Shown: one piece after another, positions 6,017 to 8,419 of the stretch
Position numbering within the stretch: position 1 is the first letter of the stretch
Layout: each line of letters starts with the position of its first letter
Assembly: GCA_964487255.1 (NCBI GenBank)
Contig: CAZAQV010000063.1
Span: 1 to 8,419, forward strand
Length of the DNA: 8,419 bases
From: CAZAQV01 sp964487255
Lineage (GTDB): Bacteria > Myxococcota_A > Polyangia > Polyangiales > CAZAQV01
Reading direction: 5' to 3'
Notes under the pieces: generated by a model
What the model was told of the DNA's origin: nothing
The model's input: the letters and a program-made list of their open reading frames with translations, nothing else
The model's database searches: none
Program-made: the position numbers and the translations under genes

Positions 6017-7443
6017 CGGCGCCGGGAGGATCACGCACGCCACTCGGGTCACCGGTCGTGGAGCACACCGAGATCGTGCGGATCCGTGACCCGCTCGTCG
6101 TCGTCGCCGATGTCGCCGGCGTGGGCTGGGACGAGGCGGCGTGGATCCGGCTCGACTCGGGGGAGGTGCGGCACGGTCTGGTGCTCGAGGTGGACGGCGA
6201 TACCGCTGTGGTCCAGGTCCTCGAGGGCACCGACGGTCTGCGCCCGGGCGGCGCATCGGTGGCCTTCGCAGGGGAGAGTCTGCACATCCCGGTCGGCACC
6301 CGGTGGCTGGGTCGGGTGTGTGACGGCAGCGGCGAACCGCTGGACGACGGGCCACCGGTCATCGAGTCGACGCGATCGCCGATCGGCGGGCGACCGCTGA
6401 ACCCCACCCGGCGCGAGCCTCCCTCCGAAGCGGTGCTGACGGGCGTGTCCGTCATCGACGCTCTGAGCACACTGGTCCGCGGGCAGAAGCTGCCGATCTT
6501 CTCCGTGGCGGGCCTGCCTCACCTCGAGCTCGCGACGCAGATCGCAGCCCAGGCGAGCGTCGGCGGCGAGCCCTTCTCCGTGGTCTTCGCCGGGATGGGG
6601 CTGAGCCATGCCGACGCCGCCATGGTGCGGGACGCACTCGAGCCGCGCGCCGCGGCCGGCGAGCTTGCGCTCCTCCTCAACACGGCGGACGACCCGGTCG
6701 TGGAGCGGCTGCAGACGCCCCGGTTGGCGTTGACGGTGGCCGAGCACCTCGCCTTCGACCGAGCACGCCACGTCCTCGTGGTGATGGGCGACATGACGAC
6801 GTACGCCGAGGCCGTGCGGGAGGTCTCCTCAGCGCGAGGAGAGCTCCCGTCGCGCGGGGCCTACCCGGGATACCTGTACAGCGACCTCGCGTCGCTCTAC
6901 GAACGGTGCGGACGGATCCGCGGTCGATCGGGGTCGGTGACGATCGTGCCGGTACTCACGATGCCCGGTGGTGACCTCACCCACCCGGTGCCAGATCTGA
7001 CCGGATACATCACCGAGGGACAGATCGTGCTCTCCGCAGAGCGTCATGCCAGTGGCGTCTATCCGCCAGTGGACCCGCTGAGCTCCCTGTCCCGGCTGAT
7101 GCGGGCCGGTGCCGGGCCAGGACGAACCCGGGAGGACCACCTCGACGTCGCCGCGCAGACCACGGCGTCGCTGGCGCGTGCCCGCCAGGCCCGCGAGCTC
7201 GCCGAGCTCATCGGCGAGGACGCGCTGAGCGCGAGCGATCGTGCTCACCTGGTGTTCGCAGACGCCGTCGAGCGCGATGTCATCGACCAGCGGCGCAACG
7301 AGGCCCGGAGCCTGGACGACACCCTCGAGCGCGTGTGGTCGGCGCTGCGCATGCTGCCGCGTCGAGAGCTGACCATGATCACCGAGCGCCATCTCGCCGA
7401 TCGGATCGCCGCGTCCCGGACGCAGCCCGGGCCGTCATGGTGA
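6013..7443 (+). CDS. atpB: V/A-type ATPase regulatory/nucleotide-binding subunit B
   Basis: B alternates with A in the hexamer and completes each catalytic site. The 476 residues are the usual length. Visible motifs: RGQKLPIF (156-163) followed by a degenerate P-loop, SVAGLPHLEL (164-173), with no Lys-Thr; FAGMGLSHADA (192-202); VMGDMTTYAEAVREVSS (257-273), in place of a catalytic Walker B; AYPGYLYSDLASLYERCG (283-300); TMPGGDLTHPVPDLTGYITE (316-335); and the alpha/beta family signature PPVDPLSSLS (351-360) followed by R361, the arginine finger that reaches into the A site. Compared with typical members the P-loop region has Val-Ala where Gly-Ser is common and Leu where Asn is common. GTG at 6013 overlaps the A stop. 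The first 16 residues are Gly/Pro-rich and extend beyond the usual start. Confidence 0.96.
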   Translation: MTAPGGSRTPLGSPVVEHTEIVRIRDPLVVVADVAGVGWDEAAWIRLDSGEVRHGLVLEVDGDTAVVQVLEGTDGLRPGGASVAFAGESLHIPVGTRWLGRVCDGSGEPLDDGPPVIESTRSPIGGRPLNPTRREPPSEAVLTGVSVIDALSTLVRGQKLPIFSVAGLPHLELATQIAAQASVGGEPFSVVFAGMGLSHADAAMVRDALEPRAAAGELALLLNTADDPVVERLQTPRLALTVAEHLAFDRARHVLVVMGDMTTYAEAVREVSSARGELPSRGAYPGYLYSDLASLYERCGRIRGRSGSVTIVPVLTMPGGDLTHPVPDLTGYITEGQIVLSAERHASGVYPPVDPLSSLSRLMRAGAGPGRTREDHLDVAAQTTASLARARQARELAELIGEDALSASDRAHLVFADAVERDVIDQRRNEARSLDDTLERVWSALRMLPRRELTMITERHLADRIAASRTQPGPSW

Positions 7444-8048
7444 TGCGCCGCGTCCCCGCAGGCCGGGCCGGCCGGCTGTGGCTCCAGGATCGCCTCTCCG
7501 TCGCGCGGCGCGCGGTCGAGGTCCTGGACCAGAAGCTCCACCTTCTCCAGTCGGAGAGCCGACGCCTCTCCGAGCTCTCTGAAGTCACCGGGGAGGCGTG
7601 GCAGGGCGCAGTTCGTGACGCTCGCACGTGGTTGCTGCGGAGTGCGCTGCTCGACGGCGAACGGGGGCTGCGACTGGGACGAGCCGCGGCGACCGCCACC
7701 GTCGACATCACCTGGGGGCGCACGGTGGGACTGCGACACCCGGTCGGGGCCGTGTTCCGGCCGCCGCCGGCCGAGCCGCTGTCAGCCGGCGCCAGCACGG
7801 CTCAGGATGCTGCGCGAGAGGCCTGCGTCCGGGCATTGGAGGCAGCCGTGCGGCATGCCGTGGCACGAGGCGCCCTGGCTGCTGTCGAGAGCGAGGAGGG
7901 CGCGACGCGACGCCGTCTCCGTGCGGTCGAGCAACGGTGGGTGCCGCAGCTCGAGGCGGAGGCCGCGCGGGTCGACCGCCGGCTCGCGGAGCACGAGCTC
8001 GGCGAGATGGTCCGCCTGCGATGGGCGGTCGACCACAGCGAGGCGTGA
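7443..8048 (+). CDS. atpD: V/A-type ATPase central shaft subunit D
   Basis: D is the coiled-coil axle that turns inside A3B3 and carries F. The 201-residue protein (Thermus 223) has a long N-terminal helix beginning RVPAGRAGRLWLQDRLSVA and running to about residue 70, a middle region with a Trp-Gly-Arg and Pro-rich turn (91-110), and a long C-terminal helix (about 118-197) that pairs with the first. The stretch ATRRRLRAVEQRWVPQLE (154-171) matches the TRRxNALE-xxxP signature of the family. Three candidate starts lie together: ATG 7437, GTG 7440 and ATG 7443. The last gives a TGATG stop-start overlap with B and an N-terminus typical of homologues, so I prefer it; the others add one or two residues. 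No strong ribosome site is seen, so coupling to B is likely. It is the last ATPase gene. Confidence 0.9.
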   Translation: MRRVPAGRAGRLWLQDRLSVARRAVEVLDQKLHLLQSESRRLSELSEVTGEAWQGAVRDARTWLLRSALLDGERGLRLGRAAATATVDITWGRTVGLRHPVGAVFRPPPAEPLSAGASTAQDAAREACVRALEAAVRHAVARGALAAVESEEGATRRRLRAVEQRWVPQLEAEAARVDRRLAEHELGEMVRLRWAVDHSEA

Positions 8049-8118
8049 CCTCCGGCCCTGGCGCCCGATGACCGGGGGGTCGCAGGCTGGAGCGAGCGAC
8101 ATCGGACGGAGGCTTGCG
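8049..8118 (+). other. short intergenic spacer after the ATPase operon
   Basis: Seventy bases separate D from the next gene. They hold a 12-base near-palindrome GACCGGGGGGTC (8070-8081) with only 4-base arms and no T-run, so I do not call a terminator. GGAGG at 8108-8112 is the ribosome site for the next gene. Read-through from the operon is possible, and a separate promoter cannot be ruled out. Confidence 0.5.
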
Positions 8119-8419
8119 ATGCCCCAGCAACCCACCCTGACGTTCCTCGGCGCCGCCGAGACCGTGACCGGGAGCCGGTTCCTGCTCGACGCCGGCAGTC
8201 GGGTGCTGATCGACTGTGGGCTCTTCCAGGGCGATCGGGTGTGGCGCCGACGCAACTGGGAGCCGCCGCCGCTCGCACCGACGTCGCTCGACGCCGTGGT
8301 GCTCACCCATGCCCACCTCGACCACTGCGGGTATCTTCCGCGGTTGGTGCGTGACGGGTTCGGTGGCCCGGTCCTGTGCACCACGGACACCGCCCGGCTG
8401 GCGGCGATCGTGATGCGGG
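8119..8419 (+). CDS. MBL-fold (probably beta-CASP RNase-like) protein, 5' part
   Basis: The first 100 codons are present; the gene runs off the window. The start LTFLGAAETVTGSRFLL (7-23) and the segment VLIDCGLFQGDR (29-40) are typical of the beta-CASP branch of the metallo-beta-lactamase fold (Ysh1/CPSF-like RNA-processing nucleases). The zinc-binding motif HAHLDH (64-69) follows LDAVVLT, giving H64, H66, D68 and H69 as metal ligands. In this family the later beta-CASP insert and RNA-specificity domain are needed for nuclease activity; these lie outside the window, so RNase function is inferred. The ATG at 8119 has GGAGG six bases upstream. The same strand and the 70 bp gap allow co-transcription with the ATPase genes, but the gene has its own good ribosome site and may be separate. 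Confidence 0.85.
   Translation, partial: MPQQPTLTFLGAAETVTGSRFLLDAGSRVLIDCGLFQGDRVWRRRNWEPPPLAPTSLDAVVLTHAHLDHCGYLPRLVRDGFGGPVLCTTDTARLAAIVMR

Noticed and set aside
8070..8081. GACCGGGGGGTC as terminator or third DosR-like box
   Set aside because: Arms are only 4 bases, no T-run follows, and the spacing and outer bases do not match the two upstream boxes.

Overview
The window is high-GC, tightly packed DNA from what looks like an actinobacterium. The basis is strong GC bias at third codon positions, frequent GTG starts, GGAGG-type ribosome binding sites, 1-4 base gene overlaps and actinobacterial-looking protein sequences. The genus cannot be fixed from this stretch.

Layout. Positions 1-88 (minus strand) hold the first 29 codons of a divergently transcribed GerW/YtfJ-like protein. 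Positions 89-283 are a divergent intergenic region with two closely related palindromes (148-161 and 186-201). They share the core GAC(C/G)AAGGTCCC, lie 39 bp apart centre to centre, and resemble DosR/DevR hypoxia-dormancy boxes. From 284 to 8048 runs one plus-strand operon of nine genes for a complete V/A-type rotary ATPase: G/H-like stalk (284-745), C (742-1683), I (1670-3124), K (3121-3552), F (3559-3783), E (3780-4304), A (4301-6016), B (6013-7443) and D (7443-8048). After 70 bp comes the 5' end of a metallo-beta-lactamase-fold, probably beta-CASP RNase-like, protein (8119 to the window edge).

How the genes work together. A and B form the catalytic hexamer. D and F form the central rotor shaft, and C couples the shaft to the membrane ring of K. 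I supplies the ion half-channels. E and the G/H-like protein form the peripheral stalks. All diagnostic catalytic residues are present (P-loop and catalytic Glu in A, Arg finger in B, essential Glu in K, essential Arg in I), so the enzyme should be functional. Several subunits differ in length from Thermus homologues: a short F, a subunit I with a small cytosolic half, and a K with an N-terminal hydrophobic extension.

The most interesting signal is the pair of DosR-like boxes between the GerW-like gene and the ATPase operon. It suggests that an accessory V/A-ATPase, and perhaps the RNase-like gene downstream, belongs to a hypoxia or dormancy regulon. No tRNA, rRNA, CRISPR array, insertion sequence or convincing terminator was seen.
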